64,000 bases of DNA, from assembly GCF_004366035.1 (NCBI RefSeq), contig NZ_SOEE01000008.1, positions 257,989-321,988 on the forward strand, given 5' to 3'. Below are positions 1 to 7,969 of the stretch, in pieces. The position numbers and the translations under genes were made by a program. This stretch comes from Cytobacillus oceanisediminis (GTDB lineage Bacteria > Bacillota > Bacilli > Bacillales > Cytobacillaceae). How positions within the stretch are numbered: the first letter of the stretch is position 1; every line of letters begins with the position of its first letter. The notes under the pieces are model-generated. The model ran no database searches, was not told where the DNA came from, and saw nothing but the letters and a program-made list of their open reading frames with translations.

Positions 1-369
1 TTTTAAAATGTTTTTTAAGCGCGGGCGTGCCACAGCCGGTAATTTCGCATGGATGAACTCAACCATTACGGATTCCATTTCTTCCAGAGTTCCATAGAGT
101 ATGTACCAAAAAGAGTGTACAAACTCATAGAACTCTTTTTCCTCTGGTTCAATGTCTTCAAGGATATCCTGAAGATCCATGAAATCTTCATTCATGTCAT
201 CTGCAAAATGAGTAAGCGCATAAGCCCTTACTTCCTTTTGAAGCTCAAGAACTTCGTGATTCAAAACATCCTTAATTGAAACAGCATCTTTGCTGCCGCA
301 GCACTTTTTATATTTTTTTCCGCTCCCGCACGGGCACGGTTCATTTCTGCTTACTTTTACTGTTGACAT
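1..369 (-). CDS. SEC-C motif protein, C-terminus beyond the window edge
   Basis: An open frame of 123 codons starts with ATG at 369 and runs without a stop to base 1, so only the N-terminal part is visible. Residues 9-23 are a textbook SEC-C zinc-binding motif ([17 protein letters not shown]), the C-P-C...C-C arrangement that SecA and many small proteins use to bind zinc and ribosomes or nucleic acid. The rest is acidic and helical, with no second domain recognised. GGAGAG lies about 8 bases before the ATG and supports this start. The specific function is unknown; the zinc-binding assignment is firm. Confidence 0.85.
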   Translation of the reverse strand, partial: MSTVKVSRNEPCPCGSGKKYKKCCGSKDAVSIKDVLNHEVLELQKEVRAYALTHFADDMNEDFMDLQDILEDIEPEEKEFYEFVHSFWYILYGTLEEMESVMVEFIHAKLPAVARPRLKNILK

Positions 370-509
370 CTTATAAATCTCTCCTACCAAATTCGTTTAA
401 CTCTACTATCCTAACATTTATCAGCAGTTTAGGCATTAATCAAGCGGATTTAAACATTTGGCAGGTTAAGGAAGCTGAAATTGGGTGGTTTTTTAATGGA
501 GTTAGCTGA

Positions 510-621
510 TTTCGGTTACTTTATCAGTTTTATCGGCCAGTTTTTTATTTTATCAGTCACTATCCAGGTATATCGGTCACATTTTCCCTTTTATCGGTCA
601 GCTTTTCAATATATCGGTCAG
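510..621. repeat. Phased degenerate repeat array, core TATCGGTCA, period 20-21 bp
   Basis: This gene-free stretch between the SEC-C gene and ywrA holds repeated variants of TATCGGTCA(C/G) starting at about 510, 531, 551, 571, 592 and 612. Successive starts are 21, 20, 20, 21 and 20 bases apart. The 10-11 bases between cores are T-rich and not conserved. On the minus strand, the direction of both flanking genes, the core reads TGACCGATA. No open frame with a ribosome binding site covers it. I do not recognise a named repeat family. Confidence 0.8.
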
Positions 622-662
622 TTCGCGTCCTAACAGCTTTCCAGCAGGCCTCCATTAGAAAC

Positions 663-695
663 AAAAAACGGTGAGTCCCCAAATACTCACCGTTT
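663..695 (-). terminator. Rho-independent terminator after ywrA
   Basis: An 11-bp perfect stem (666-676 with 685-695) around an 8-base loop is followed on the minus strand by TTTTTTGT. It sits 25 bases past the ywrA stop codon. Confidence 0.9.
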
Positions 696-719
696 CTCGC
701 TTATTTATTGTTTTGCCAA

Positions 720-1250
720 TTACGCTAAGAAAATCCCCCCATAAACCAGCGCCCCTGCAATAACAAAAGCGGGATGCACTTTAAGTTTTTCCAAAAGGAA
801 AAAACTAAGCAGTCCAATGAAAAGCGTCTGCCAGATGCCGATTCCATCATAAGAAGAGAATAGGAAATCATAAGTCATAACCCCCAGCAGGACGGCGATA
901 ATCGGCCGAATATAATTGGTCATCCGCTTAACACGGGGGGATTCTTTATACTTCATCAGCAGACCAAGCAATGCGAGCATTAGAATCATGGAAGGTGCCA
1001 CTGTTGCAAATACACCAATTATAGATCCAAGAACCCCTCCCTGCTCATAGCCAATATAGCCTGCCATTTTTGTTGCAATTGGACCTGGCAGTGCATTGCC
1101 CATTGCCAGCATTTCACTGAATTCATTCGTTGTCATCCATTCATAATTGTCTACCACTTCATGTTCAATCAAGGGAATGGACGAAGGTCCCCCGCCGTAT
1201 CCAAGGATTCCGGGGATGAAAAATGCCAGGAAAATCTGTACATATATCAT
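720..1250 (-). CDS. ywrA: Short-chain chromate transporter subunit, C-terminal type
   Basis: This 176-residue CHR-family membrane protein has a family signature near its N-terminus (GYGGGPSSIPLIEHE, about residues 17-31), the ALPGPIATK motif near residue 55, and four to five hydrophobic segments. In Bacillus subtilis the paired half-size CHR proteins YwrB and YwrA are both needed to export chromate. This is the shorter, second gene, which matches YwrA. Its ATG overlaps the stop of the upstream partner by four bases (ATGA), so translation is probably coupled and the two halves assemble together. Sulfate or another oxyanion could be the natural substrate. Confidence 0.9.
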   Translation of the reverse strand: MIYVQIFLAFFIPGILGYGGGPSSIPLIEHEVVDNYEWMTTNEFSEMLAMGNALPGPIATKMAGYIGYEQGGVLGSIIGVFATVAPSMILMLALLGLLMKYKESPRVKRMTNYIRPIIAVLLGVMTYDFLFSSYDGIGIWQTLFIGLLSFFLLEKLKVHPAFVIAGALVYGGIFLA

Positions 1251-1822
1251 GCCGGATTCCTCTCCTTTTTAGCTTCATTTTTTTCTGCAGCATCCTTTTT
1301 CAGAAGGGCAGTCACCAGTGCAATAAATATAATAATTCCAGGATGAATATTCACAAATTCGATAAGAACCAAGCTGGCCGCTACAAAAAGAAATGTCCAA
1401 ACCCAGCCGAGTGATGACTTTGTAGACTTTTTAATAAAATCCCAGGTTAAAGTGGCCAGCATAACAGCAACAACGGGAACGACCGCCTTTGTCATGCCGG
1501 CAACCCATGGCTGATCCTTTAAGTTATTTAATGCTGTTAAAAGAACAATCATAAGAATGATGGTTGGGACCATTGTAGCTATCAGCGCGTTCAGCATTCC
1601 CAGAAACCCGCCTACCCGATAGCCGATATATCCCGCCATTTTTGTATTAATAGGTCCGGGCAGCGCATTGGCGAGGGCTAATATATCTCCAAACTCGTCT
1701 GAATCCATAAATTTAAAGGTATCCACAACCTCTTTATGAACTAGCGGAATGGCAGAAGGCCCGCCGCCAAAACCCAAAATGCCCGACCGAAAAAACGCAA
1801 TGAAAATCTCCTTTTGTTTCAT
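1247..1822 (-). CDS. ywrB: Short-chain chromate transporter subunit, N-terminal type
   Basis: A 191-residue CHR-family membrane protein and partner of the next gene. It shows the same landmarks, GFGGGPSAIPLVHKE near the start and ALPGPINTK near residue 55, with several transmembrane segments and a basic C-terminal tail. The start at 1822 is preferred over an in-frame upstream ATG because GAGGATG lies just before it and the family N-terminus begins here. Together with ywrA and the neighbouring ywrD it reproduces a B. subtilis grouping, although no chrS/ywrC-type regulator is visible. Confidence 0.88.
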   Translation of the reverse strand: MKQKEIFIAFFRSGILGFGGGPSAIPLVHKEVVDTFKFMDSDEFGDILALANALPGPINTKMAGYIGYRVGGFLGMLNALIATMVPTIILMIVLLTALNNLKDQPWVAGMTKAVVPVVAVMLATLTWDFIKKSTKSSLGWVWTFLFVAASLVLIEFVNIHPGIIIFIALVTALLKKDAAEKNEAKKERNPA

Positions 1823-1979
1823 GTGTTCACATCCTCTAACCAATTGCTTAGACAAGCCATGTCCCTTTTCAGCTTGCATCCCAAAAAAGCAGGTTGAAGG
1901 AGCGGTCATTTCTTCCGCTCCCCAATTCCTTTTATATGTTTATTTTACTCTTATATGCGCGCTGCTTCCTCATTTTTTA

Positions 1980-3590
1980 TTACCAGGCGGCGATAGATCC
2001 GTCTGTGCGCGCCTCTGTTCCGCCCATAAGCACACCTGTTTTCGGATCACGCCAGATAATTTGGCCTCGGCCGAATCCGCCTGTATCAACGGTTACCTCG
2101 ATTTGATGGCCTTTGCGCACCAAAGCCTGTGCAATATGATTAGTGAAGTGCGGTTCCACCTGGACCTTTTTCCCTTCAATCCACTGCCATCTTGGCGCAT
2201 CAAGGGCTGCCTGCGGATTCAAGTGGAAATCCACTGTATTCATGACCACCTGCATATGTCCCTGCGGCTGCATATAGCCTCCCATCACACCGAACGGTCC
2301 CACTGCTTCTCCGTCTTTTGTCAGGAATCCAGGTATTATCGTGTGGTACGTTTTCTTGCCGGGCTTCAGTGCATTATGGTGCTCCGGATCAAGAGAGAAA
2401 TCGTGTCCGCGATTTTGAAGGGCAATTCCCGTTCCAGGAACGACAAGCCCGGATCCAAAGCCCATATAGTTACTTTGGATGAAGGAAACCATATTACCTT
2501 CGCTGTCTGCTGTCGCCAGATAAACAGTACCTCCGCGCGGCGGCTGGTAAGGCTCAGGTGTCAGAGCTTCGCCGGCAATCTCACTGCGACGCGATTCACC
2601 GTATTCCTCTGATAGCAATTCTTCAACTGTCACTTTCATTTCCGCAGGATCTGTAATAAATGCCTTGCCGTCTGTAAAAGCTAACTTCATCGCTTCTATT
2701 TGTCTGTGATATGTATCCACCGTTTCTTTATCCCGGAATTCAAAACCTTTTGCGATATTTAAGCCTAAAAGTGCGACAAGACCCTGGCCGTTCGGAGGGA
2801 TTTCCCAGACATCATATCCGCGGTAATGAACTTTGATGGGGTCAACCCATTCCGCCTTGTAAGCTGCGAGGTCTTCCTTTGATAGGAATGCATTATATTT
2901 CTTGGAATAAGCATCGATTTTTTCAGCAATTTCCCCGCGGTAAAAGCTCTCGCCATCCGTTTCGCCAATGGCTCTTAAAGTGGCAGCATGCCCTTCAGAG
3001 CGCCAGATCTCACCAACTTCAGGAGCCCTGCCATCTGGAGCAAAGGTTTCAAACCAATGCTGGAATTCATCATCCGTCAGAATCTGCTTGAACCTTTTAT
3101 AAGCATACTGCCAGTACTTGCCGAGAATTGGTGTTAAAGGATAACCTTTTTCAGCATAATTAATTGCGGGCTGAAGGACATCTTTTAACGGAAGCTTGCC
3201 GAATCGCCTGGAAAGCTCAGCCCATGCGGATGGTGCTCCAGGCACTGTAACCGGCATCCAGCCGTGCGTCGGCATTTTTTCGAAGCCTCTTTCCTTTAAA
3301 GCTTCTATGGAAATGGACTTTGGAGCAGGGCCGCTTGCATTCAACCCATACAGTTCCCCTTTGGTCCAGACAAGTGCAAATGCATCGCCGCCGATTCCGT
3401 TTGATGTCGGTTCAACGACAGTAAGGGCAGCTGCTGTTGCGATTGCTGCATCTATGGCATTTCCGCCTTTTTTCATCATATCTAATCCAGCCTGTGCCGC
3501 AAGCGGCTGGGAAGTTGCCACCATGCCGTTATTCGCCATGACGGTCGTTCGCTGCGATGGGTATGGGTGGCTGTGGAAATCAAAGTTCAT
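1980..3590 (-). CDS. ywrD: Gamma-glutamyltransferase family protein
   Basis: This 536-residue member of the gamma-glutamyltranspeptidase/cephalosporin acylase family is an N-terminal nucleophile enzyme that normally cleaves itself at a threonine. The RGGTVYLATAD segment near residue 355 contains the expected processing threonine, and NGIGGDAF (near 65) and the downstream GFGSG loop are also family features. It has no signal peptide, so it is probably cytoplasmic like B. subtilis YwrD rather than secreted like Ggt. The ATG at 3590 is chosen because GAGGTG lies six bases upstream; an in-frame GTG at 3599 overlaps that site. The true substrate (glutathione or another gamma-glutamyl or acyl amide) cannot be read from the sequence. 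Confidence 0.9.
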   Translation of the reverse strand: MNFDFHSHPYPSQRTTVMANNGMVATSQPLAAQAGLDMMKKGGNAIDAAIATAAALTVVEPTSNGIGGDAFALVWTKGELYGLNASGPAPKSISIEALKERGFEKMPTHGWMPVTVPGAPSAWAELSRRFGKLPLKDVLQPAINYAEKGYPLTPILGKYWQYAYKRFKQILTDDEFQHWFETFAPDGRAPEVGEIWRSEGHAATLRAIGETDGESFYRGEIAEKIDAYSKKYNAFLSKEDLAAYKAEWVDPIKVHYRGYDVWEIPPNGQGLVALLGLNIAKGFEFRDKETVDTYHRQIEAMKLAFTDGKAFITDPAEMKVTVEELLSEEYGESRRSEIAGEALTPEPYQPPRGGTVYLATADSEGNMVSFIQSNYMGFGSGLVVPGTGIALQNRGHDFSLDPEHHNALKPGKKTYHTIIPGFLTKDGEAVGPFGVMGGYMQPQGHMQVVMNTVDFHLNPQAALDAPRWQWIEGKKVQVEPHFTNHIAQALVRKGHQIEVTVDTGGFGRGQIIWRDPKTGVLMGGTEARTDGSIAAW

Positions 3591-3698
3591 GGAGTTCACC
3601 TCTGTATTAAAGTGTTAAAATAATTAATTCTGATTATATCAAATTATATAAATATTATGTTAGTATTTATTTCGGAAAACTAAACTAATGTTGAAATA

Positions 3699-3727
3699 TT
3701 GACAAAGTGTAAGATATACAATATGAT
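3699..3727 (+). promoter_or_regulatory. Sigma-A promoter for the Mn2+ riboswitch transcript
   Basis: TTGACA (3699-3704) and TATGAT (3722-3727) are separated by exactly 17 bases, close to the housekeeping consensus. It lies about 25 bases before the riboswitch aptamer and points rightward, divergent from ywrD. Confidence 0.85.
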
Positions 3728-3751
3728 TTAGCTATAAATTGAATAGTTCTC

Positions 3752-3848
3752 CTAAAGGGGAGTAGCTTTTACAGCAGAGTCGTCATTACGGAGCAAATGC
3801 TCTCGGCTTTGTTGGCAATCTAAACAATTGTTAGCAAGACCTTTACCA
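3752..3848 (+). promoter_or_regulatory. yybP-ykoY (Mn2+-sensing) riboswitch aptamer
   Basis: The leader carries the conserved blocks of this class in order: AAAGGGGAGTAGC (3754-3766), GTCGTCATTACGG, CTCGGCTTTGTTGGCA near 3812, and TAGCAAGACCTTTACC ending at 3847. The 5' AAAGG can pair with the 3' CCTTT to close the aptamer, and that 3' strand is also the left arm of the terminator at 3838-3870. The switch therefore looks transcriptional and ON with Mn2+. The class usually precedes Mn2+ exporters or TerC-like membrane proteins; none follows here. Confidence 0.9.
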
Positions 3849-3870
3849 AATTCGGTAGAGGTCTTTATTT
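3838..3870 (+). terminator. Riboswitch-controlled terminator
   Basis: The ten-base arm 3838-3847 pairs with 3854-3863 with one G-T wobble, followed by TTTATTT. The left arm overlaps the closing helix of the Mn2+ aptamer, so the two structures exclude each other. Confidence 0.85.
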
Positions 3871-3872
3871 AT

Positions 3873-3906
3873 GGGCCTTTACCACCGTGGTAAAGGCCCT
3901 TTTTGT
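3873..3906 (+). terminator. Second, perfect terminator directly behind the riboswitch
   Basis: A 13-bp perfect stem (3873-3885 with 3887-3899) has a minimal loop as drawn and is followed by TTTTTGT. It does not overlap the aptamer. Its left arm repeats the CCTTTACC word of the first terminator, which suggests either duplication or an added level of control. Confidence 0.85.
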
Positions 3907-4067
3907 ATACAGGCCCGCACCGCCTTACGTTTTACTTTATAAAATGGAGGAATAGGTAGAAGGAAAATTACTTGAAACTTTATCATTATTAGTACGTAAA
4001 GAAGGAAACAGAAAAAAACTGTGGTGTGAGCGAGCAGCTCCCCCCTATAAAATTAGAGGAGAGATCG

Positions 4068-4460
4068 TTGTTGATTCTACGAAAATATATGTCAATGCTT
4101 GGAATAGGTTCTGCAAAAATTGATCTGCAGCTGCCAAAGCTTCAATATACGCCGGGTGAAAATGTGAGCGGAACCTTCCTGATTGAAGGAGGTACCATTG
4201 ATCAGCAGATTAAGCGAATTGAGTGTGACCTGGTCATGGCGTCACCTGACGAAGAGAAGGAGGAAGTGATCGGAACATCGACCATTCTATCCACCAAAGT
4301 CATTGAATCAGAAGAAACCAACAAAATGGACTTTAACTTCCAGCTGCCTGAAGACATTCCCTGCTCTGCACCAAACCGGATTTTTCAATTTAAAACAAGA
4401 TTGATTTTTAACGAAGGCGTCAAAAGCGCCGACCTGGATAAAATCACGATTATTCGATAA
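4068..4460 (+). CDS. Short Spo0M-like arrestin-fold protein
   Basis: The 130-residue product resembles the N-terminal half of Spo0M. It has the MLGIGSAKIDLQL opening, the YTPGE(N)VSG turn, and an ECDLVM segment followed by alternating strands typical of arrestin-like beta sandwiches. Spo0M of B. subtilis is about twice as long, so the second domain is missing and no remnant of it was found downstream. The TTG at 4068 (or the adjacent TTG at 4071) is chosen because AGGAG precedes it by six bases. A GTG at 4026 and an ATG at 4089 lack such a site. It follows the Mn2+ riboswitch by about 160 bases and may be its target. A role in sporulation or envelope stress is inference from the family. Confidence 0.65.
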   Translation: MLILRKYMSMLGIGSAKIDLQLPKLQYTPGENVSGTFLIEGGTIDQQIKRIECDLVMASPDEEKEEVIGTSTILSTKVIESEETNKMDFNFQLPEDIPCSAPNRIFQFKTRLIFNEGVKSADLDKITIIR

Positions 4461-4695
4461 CCACTCCTAAGGAGGAAGTATACGAGTGTAACATGTCCCC
4501 TCTTAACCATACAAATTATAAAAAGAGGAGATTTATACCTAATTGAACACTTTGCAAAAGTGGTTAATTCTATTTACTTTTTGAAGCATACTTGAAACAA
4601 GCTATCTATCAGTTGCCACACTTGAGGTGAAAAATCCGCCCCGCATTCAGGTGGCAGTTTCCTTTCAGCGAATGAACTAGAAAAAGGTGAACTAA

Positions 4696-4974
4696 ATGAA
4701 GTTTCTCAAACGCATCAAATTTGTATTCAAGTTTTGGAGGTTCCTGCCCTTCCTGAGGGATTACTTTCTCTCAAGGGAAGTATCAGCCGGTAAAAAGCTT
4801 TTTCCTGTTGCGGCCGGACTTCTTTATATCCTTCTGCCGCTCGATCTTGTGCCTGACTTCCTGTCGATCTTCGGCTTTACGGACGATATTGTGATTACAT
4901 CCTTTGTCCTTCAGCAAATGGTGAAAATGGCACCGGAGTCATTGAAGCAAAAATATAAGGTCCTGGAAGAATGA
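4696..4974 (+). CDS. DUF1232 (YkvA-type) small membrane protein
   Basis: The 92-residue protein has the DUF1232 signature: a hydrophobic segment ending in LLPLDLVPDF (about residues 48-57) followed by GFTDDI. Basic residues fill the N-terminus. AAAGGTGA lies just before the ATG. The family is widespread in bacteria, membrane-associated and without an established biochemical role. It appears to be a single-gene unit closed by its own terminator. Confidence 0.88.
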   Translation: MKFLKRIKFVFKFWRFLPFLRDYFLSREVSAGKKLFPVAAGLLYILLPLDLVPDFLSIFGFTDDIVITSFVLQQMVKMAPESLKQKYKVLEE

Positions 4975-4979
4975 TGTTG

Positions 4980-5007
4980 AAGCCTGTGGTATGCAGGCTT
5001 TTTTATT
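4980..5007 (+). terminator. Terminator after the DUF1232 gene
   Basis: AAGCCTG (4980-4986) pairs with CAGGCTT (4994-5000), followed by a T-rich tract. It begins just after the stop codon. Confidence 0.8.
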
Positions 5008-5042
5008 TTGCCAACTTTTTGAGTCAGGGTCTGACATCAGAC

Positions 5043-5069
5043 TTAAGACCTCCGTCTTTCTGCCGATAA
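5043..5069 (+). promoter_or_regulatory. Sigma-D promoter for the lipoprotein-chemoreceptor operon
   Basis: TTAA (5043-5046), a 15-base spacer and GCCGATAA (5062-5069) fit the motility sigma factor consensus TAAA-N15-GCCGATAT. It lies 36 bases before the start of the lipoprotein gene, which places the next two genes in the motility regulon. Confidence 0.85.
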
Positions 5070-5105
5070 TAGGTAAGGCGAAATACTACAACATGGAGGT
5101 TTACT

Positions 5106-6080
5106 TTGAAAAAACTACTACCTATTCTGCTTCTATTCAGTTTACTTCTGGCAGCCTGCTCTGCCTCTGAACAAAGCACAAAACAAAATAAAGAATATAA
5201 AATTGGCATTCTCCTATCTGATACAGGCCTGGGAGATGAGTCTTTCAACGACTCTGCCTTCCGGGGCCTGGAAAAAGCGCGTGATGAGCTGGGCATTCTG
5301 TTTGATTACAAAGAAGCCCCGGACGGAAATTTTGAAAAGCCGCTTGAAGAGCTGGTCAAAGGAGATCATGACCTTGTCATCGGGCTGGGCTTTTCCGCTC
5401 AGGAAGCACTCGAAAAGGCGGCAAAGAAATATCCAGATCAGCAATTTTTGCTTATTGATGCCGTATCCGAGCTTGATAATGTGGTATCACTTACTTTTAA
5501 GGAGCATGAAGGCAGCTTCCTTGTCGGGATGCTTGCTGCCATGACAAGCAAATCGGGCAAACTAGCTTTTATCGGCGGTGTTGATGTGCCTGTCATCCAC
5601 CATTTTGAGAATGGATTTATTCAAGGTGCCAAGCACTTCAATCCGAAAATAGAAATATTGACAGAATATGCCGGAACATTTGGAGATGCTGCTCTGGGTG
5701 AGGAAATAGCTGAGAAGCAAATTGCTGCGGGTGCCGATTTTATCTACCCTGCTGCCGGATTCACCGGCTTTGGCGCACTGAAAAAAGCGGAAGAAAAAGG
5801 CGTGCTTGCCGGCGGTGTCGATTCCGACCAATATTTTGTTGCTGAAAAAGCCGTTGCCGCATCGATGGTCAAAAACATCGACATTGCTGTTTTTAACTTA
5901 GCTAAAGAATTGAAGGAAAGTGGAAAAATCGAGGCTTCATCTTATGTATGGGGACTGGCAGAAAACGGTGTCGGCCTTTCTGAAATACGCGTAATCTCCT
6001 TAACAGAGGAGCAGAAAGCTGCATTGAAAAAAGCAACTGAAGACATAATCAATGGAAAAATCACAGTAACAGCTGAATAA
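5106..6080 (+). CDS. BMP-family (PnrA-like) substrate-binding lipoprotein
   Basis: The 324-residue precursor has a lipoprotein signal ending in LLLAAC, with acylation expected at Cys18. It continues with the basic membrane protein/periplasmic-binding fold: [13 protein letters not shown] after the linker, GLGFS and FIGGVDVP in the middle, and AGGVDSDQY near residue 235. Family members bind nucleosides, and B. subtilis Med belongs to the same family. The TTG start has GGAGG six bases upstream. No ABC permease or ATPase follows. Instead a chemoreceptor gene starts 13 bases downstream, and the pair has a sigma-D promoter. This suggests a sensing role, delivering a ligand to the receptor, rather than import, but that is inference. 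Confidence 0.88.
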   Translation: MKKLLPILLLFSLLLAACSASEQSTKQNKEYKIGILLSDTGLGDESFNDSAFRGLEKARDELGILFDYKEAPDGNFEKPLEELVKGDHDLVIGLGFSAQEALEKAAKKYPDQQFLLIDAVSELDNVVSLTFKEHEGSFLVGMLAAMTSKSGKLAFIGGVDVPVIHHFENGFIQGAKHFNPKIEILTEYAGTFGDAALGEEIAEKQIAAGADFIYPAAGFTGFGALKKAEEKGVLAGGVDSDQYFVAEKAVAASMVKNIDIAVFNLAKELKESGKIEASSYVWGLAENGVGLSEIRVISLTEEQKAALKKATEDIINGKITVTAE

Positions 6081-6093
6081 AGGAGCATCCAAG

Positions 6094-7755
6094 ATGACAT
6101 TACGAAACCGCCTTATTATTGCCACGCTGATCCCGCTCGTGCTATCGGTCAGCATGATAGGCTTTATCATATACCAGACGTTAAACATTCAAAGCTCCGC
6201 TAAAGATGATGTGGACCTTCTTCTGAAAGTGAAGGACCTGGAGCAAAGCCTGGTAGTGACAAGCCAGTCGCTTGCCAACTATACCTACAATTCAAGTGAC
6301 GCCAACAAGGACCAGGCACTAACCATGATGACAGAAGTTCAGGAAAGTCTGGCTTCCCTCTCTTCGGTTGCCTCAGTTCCCGGGCATAAAAAAATCATCG
6401 GCAGCATTGAAGGAAAATATGCGGAGCTGTCGGAAGTTTCTACCGAAGCCTTCAACAAGGGAAACAAAGCGGAAATCAAGCGCCAGAGCATAAGAATATC
6501 CGGCATTTTAAATGATATGCACCTATTAAAGAAGCGTACAAATGAATGGTATGAAGGCATTCTTCAGGAGACCAGCCAGAAAATCGCCTTTATCACGAAT
6601 TCCTCCCTTATAGGAAGCGTGCTGCTTATTTTGTTATCTGCTATCTTCTCATGGATGGCTGCCAGAAAGATTACAAAACCAATTAATGCGATTGTAGAAA
6701 AGGCAGAGAAAATTTCAGAGGGAGATTTAACAGCAGACTTATCACAGCTTTCCTTTAAAGAGAACAGCCGCTATGAAGTTGATAAACTAACGGAGGCCTT
6801 CTCAAAAATGGTGGTGAATTTAAAAGGAACTGTGCAATCCATTGAAGAAGTCAGCCAAAATGTAAAAGGATTTGCCGAGGATGTGGCTTCCTATATGCAC
6901 AGCTTAAATGAAAGCAGCAGCCAGGTGGCTGTTTCAACGGATGAACTGGCTAGAGGAAGCCAAGCCATTTCTGAAGACGTTCAGGCAACCGCCGAGTTAA
7001 TGAGCGTAATGGGCGAACAATTTTCAGCTGTTCACCATTCCAGCGAGCAAAGCGCCACACAAAGCACACAGGCATTGGAGTCTGTTGATCAAGGCAGAGT
7101 GTCTTTAGAAAAACAAATGAGACTTGCTGAAGAGATCTCCAGTTCGTCTAACCATATTAGAAGTTCTGTCAGTGAATTTGCCCAGTTCACCAAGGAAATT
7201 GAAGGGGCAGCCAACACGGTTAAAGATATTGCGGATCAAACAAATCTGCTGGCCTTAAATGCGGCTATTGAAGCAGCCCGTGCAGGTGAAGCAGGTAAAG
7301 GATTTGCGGTGGTGGCGGAAGAAGTCCGGAAGCTCGCCGATTCCTCTTCCAAAGCAACAGATCTGATCGCCTCGATGGTCAGCAACATCCAAAATGGCAT
7401 CAACAATATTTACAATGCCACCGAGCAGGGACATGCCCTTTCAAAAGAGCAATCCCAATCGATGAGCGAGACAGAACAAGTCTTTGAAACCATTTCCGGA
7501 CATGTTTCAGGCATTCACAGCCATCTGGAGAAATTGGTTGAAGATATGAAAACCTCCAGTGATATGAGCCAGCAGGTCATTAGCGCTGTGGAAAATATTT
7601 CAGCGGTAACCGAAGAAACGGCTGCCGGAACTGAGGAAATCTCAGCGTCTACCGAGGAACAGCTTCGCGCGTTTGAGCAGGTTATGGTGAAAGTAGAGCA
7701 GCTGAAGGAAATGACTGGAGTTATGGAAAGGGAATTGGAGAAGTTTACGATTTAG
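6094..7755 (+). CDS. Methyl-accepting chemotaxis protein
   Basis: The 553-residue receptor has the standard layout: a first membrane segment (about 9-27), an extracytoplasmic helical sensor of about 140 residues, a second membrane segment (about 170-188), a HAMP domain (about 190-245), then a long coiled coil with the signalling tip [19 protein letters not shown] near residue 385. The sensor is helical and small, like a four-helix bundle, and has no recognised ligand pocket. This fits recognition through a binding protein such as the lipoprotein encoded directly upstream. AGGAG precedes the ATG. It signals through CheW/CheA, which are not in this window. Confidence 0.95.
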   Translation: MTLRNRLIIATLIPLVLSVSMIGFIIYQTLNIQSSAKDDVDLLLKVKDLEQSLVVTSQSLANYTYNSSDANKDQALTMMTEVQESLASLSSVASVPGHKKIIGSIEGKYAELSEVSTEAFNKGNKAEIKRQSIRISGILNDMHLLKKRTNEWYEGILQETSQKIAFITNSSLIGSVLLILLSAIFSWMAARKITKPINAIVEKAEKISEGDLTADLSQLSFKENSRYEVDKLTEAFSKMVVNLKGTVQSIEEVSQNVKGFAEDVASYMHSLNESSSQVAVSTDELARGSQAISEDVQATAELMSVMGEQFSAVHHSSEQSATQSTQALESVDQGRVSLEKQMRLAEEISSSSNHIRSSVSEFAQFTKEIEGAANTVKDIADQTNLLALNAAIEAARAGEAGKGFAVVAEEVRKLADSSSKATDLIASMVSNIQNGINNIYNATEQGHALSKEQSQSMSETEQVFETISGHVSGIHSHLEKLVEDMKTSSDMSQQVISAVENISAVTEETAAGTEEISASTEEQLRAFEQVMVKVEQLKEMTGVMERELEKFTI

Positions 7756-7817
7756 GCGGATTTTTGGAAGCGTCGTTTTACTGAAATTGTGAACGATGCA
7801 ATTAGGTCGGGAAAACC

Positions 7818-7909
7818 TGCAAAGAGAAGTATAATTCTTGCAAATAACTTCGGCATTTCTGCAAATAGAACGGCGAATTTGCAAATAGCAGACCAATTCC
7901 TGCAAATAG
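7818..7909 (+). repeat. Phased degenerate repeat array, core TGCAAATAG, period 20-21 bp
   Basis: Between the chemoreceptor stop and the bidirectional terminator, TGCAAA(T/G)A(G/A) occurs at 7818, 7839, 7860, 7880 and 7901. Spacings are 21, 21, 20 and 21 bases. The intervening 11-12 bases are not conserved. The same core in reverse orientation forms the array at 24728-24840. No gene is supported across it. Confidence 0.85.
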
Positions 7910-7932
7910 CCCAATAGTGAACCCAAACAAAC

Positions 7933-7961
7933 GAAAACCCCGCCTTAGCAGCGGGGTTTTC
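7933..7961. terminator. Bidirectional terminator between the chemoreceptor gene and hpf
   Basis: An 11-bp perfect stem (7933-7943 with 7951-7961) has A-runs on the left arm and T-runs on the right, so it can work for both converging transcripts. Confidence 0.9.
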
Positions 7962-7969
7962 ACGTTTTA

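Noticed and set aside
276..509. Plus-strand open frame across the SEC-C gene start
   Set aside because: It runs antisense to the start of the SEC-C gene and has no supporting ribosome binding site or protein-like pattern.
510..621. CRISPR array
   Set aside because: The repeated words are only about 9 bases, the period is 20-21 bases, the cores vary and no cas genes are present. The same applies to the other two arrays.
1749..2612. Plus-strand 287-codon open frame opposite ywrB and ywrD
   Set aside because: It is antisense to two well-supported genes and its translation shows no domain or plausible composition.
4461..4695. Remnant of a Spo0M C-terminal domain
   Set aside because: No frame in this stretch gives Spo0M-like sequence, so truncation by a recent frameshift is not supported.
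7642..7926. Minus-strand open frame across the TGCAAATAG array
   Set aside because: Its apparent repeated YLQI/ICR pattern is only the DNA repeat read in frame. It lacks a ribosome binding site and overlaps the chemoreceptor gene.
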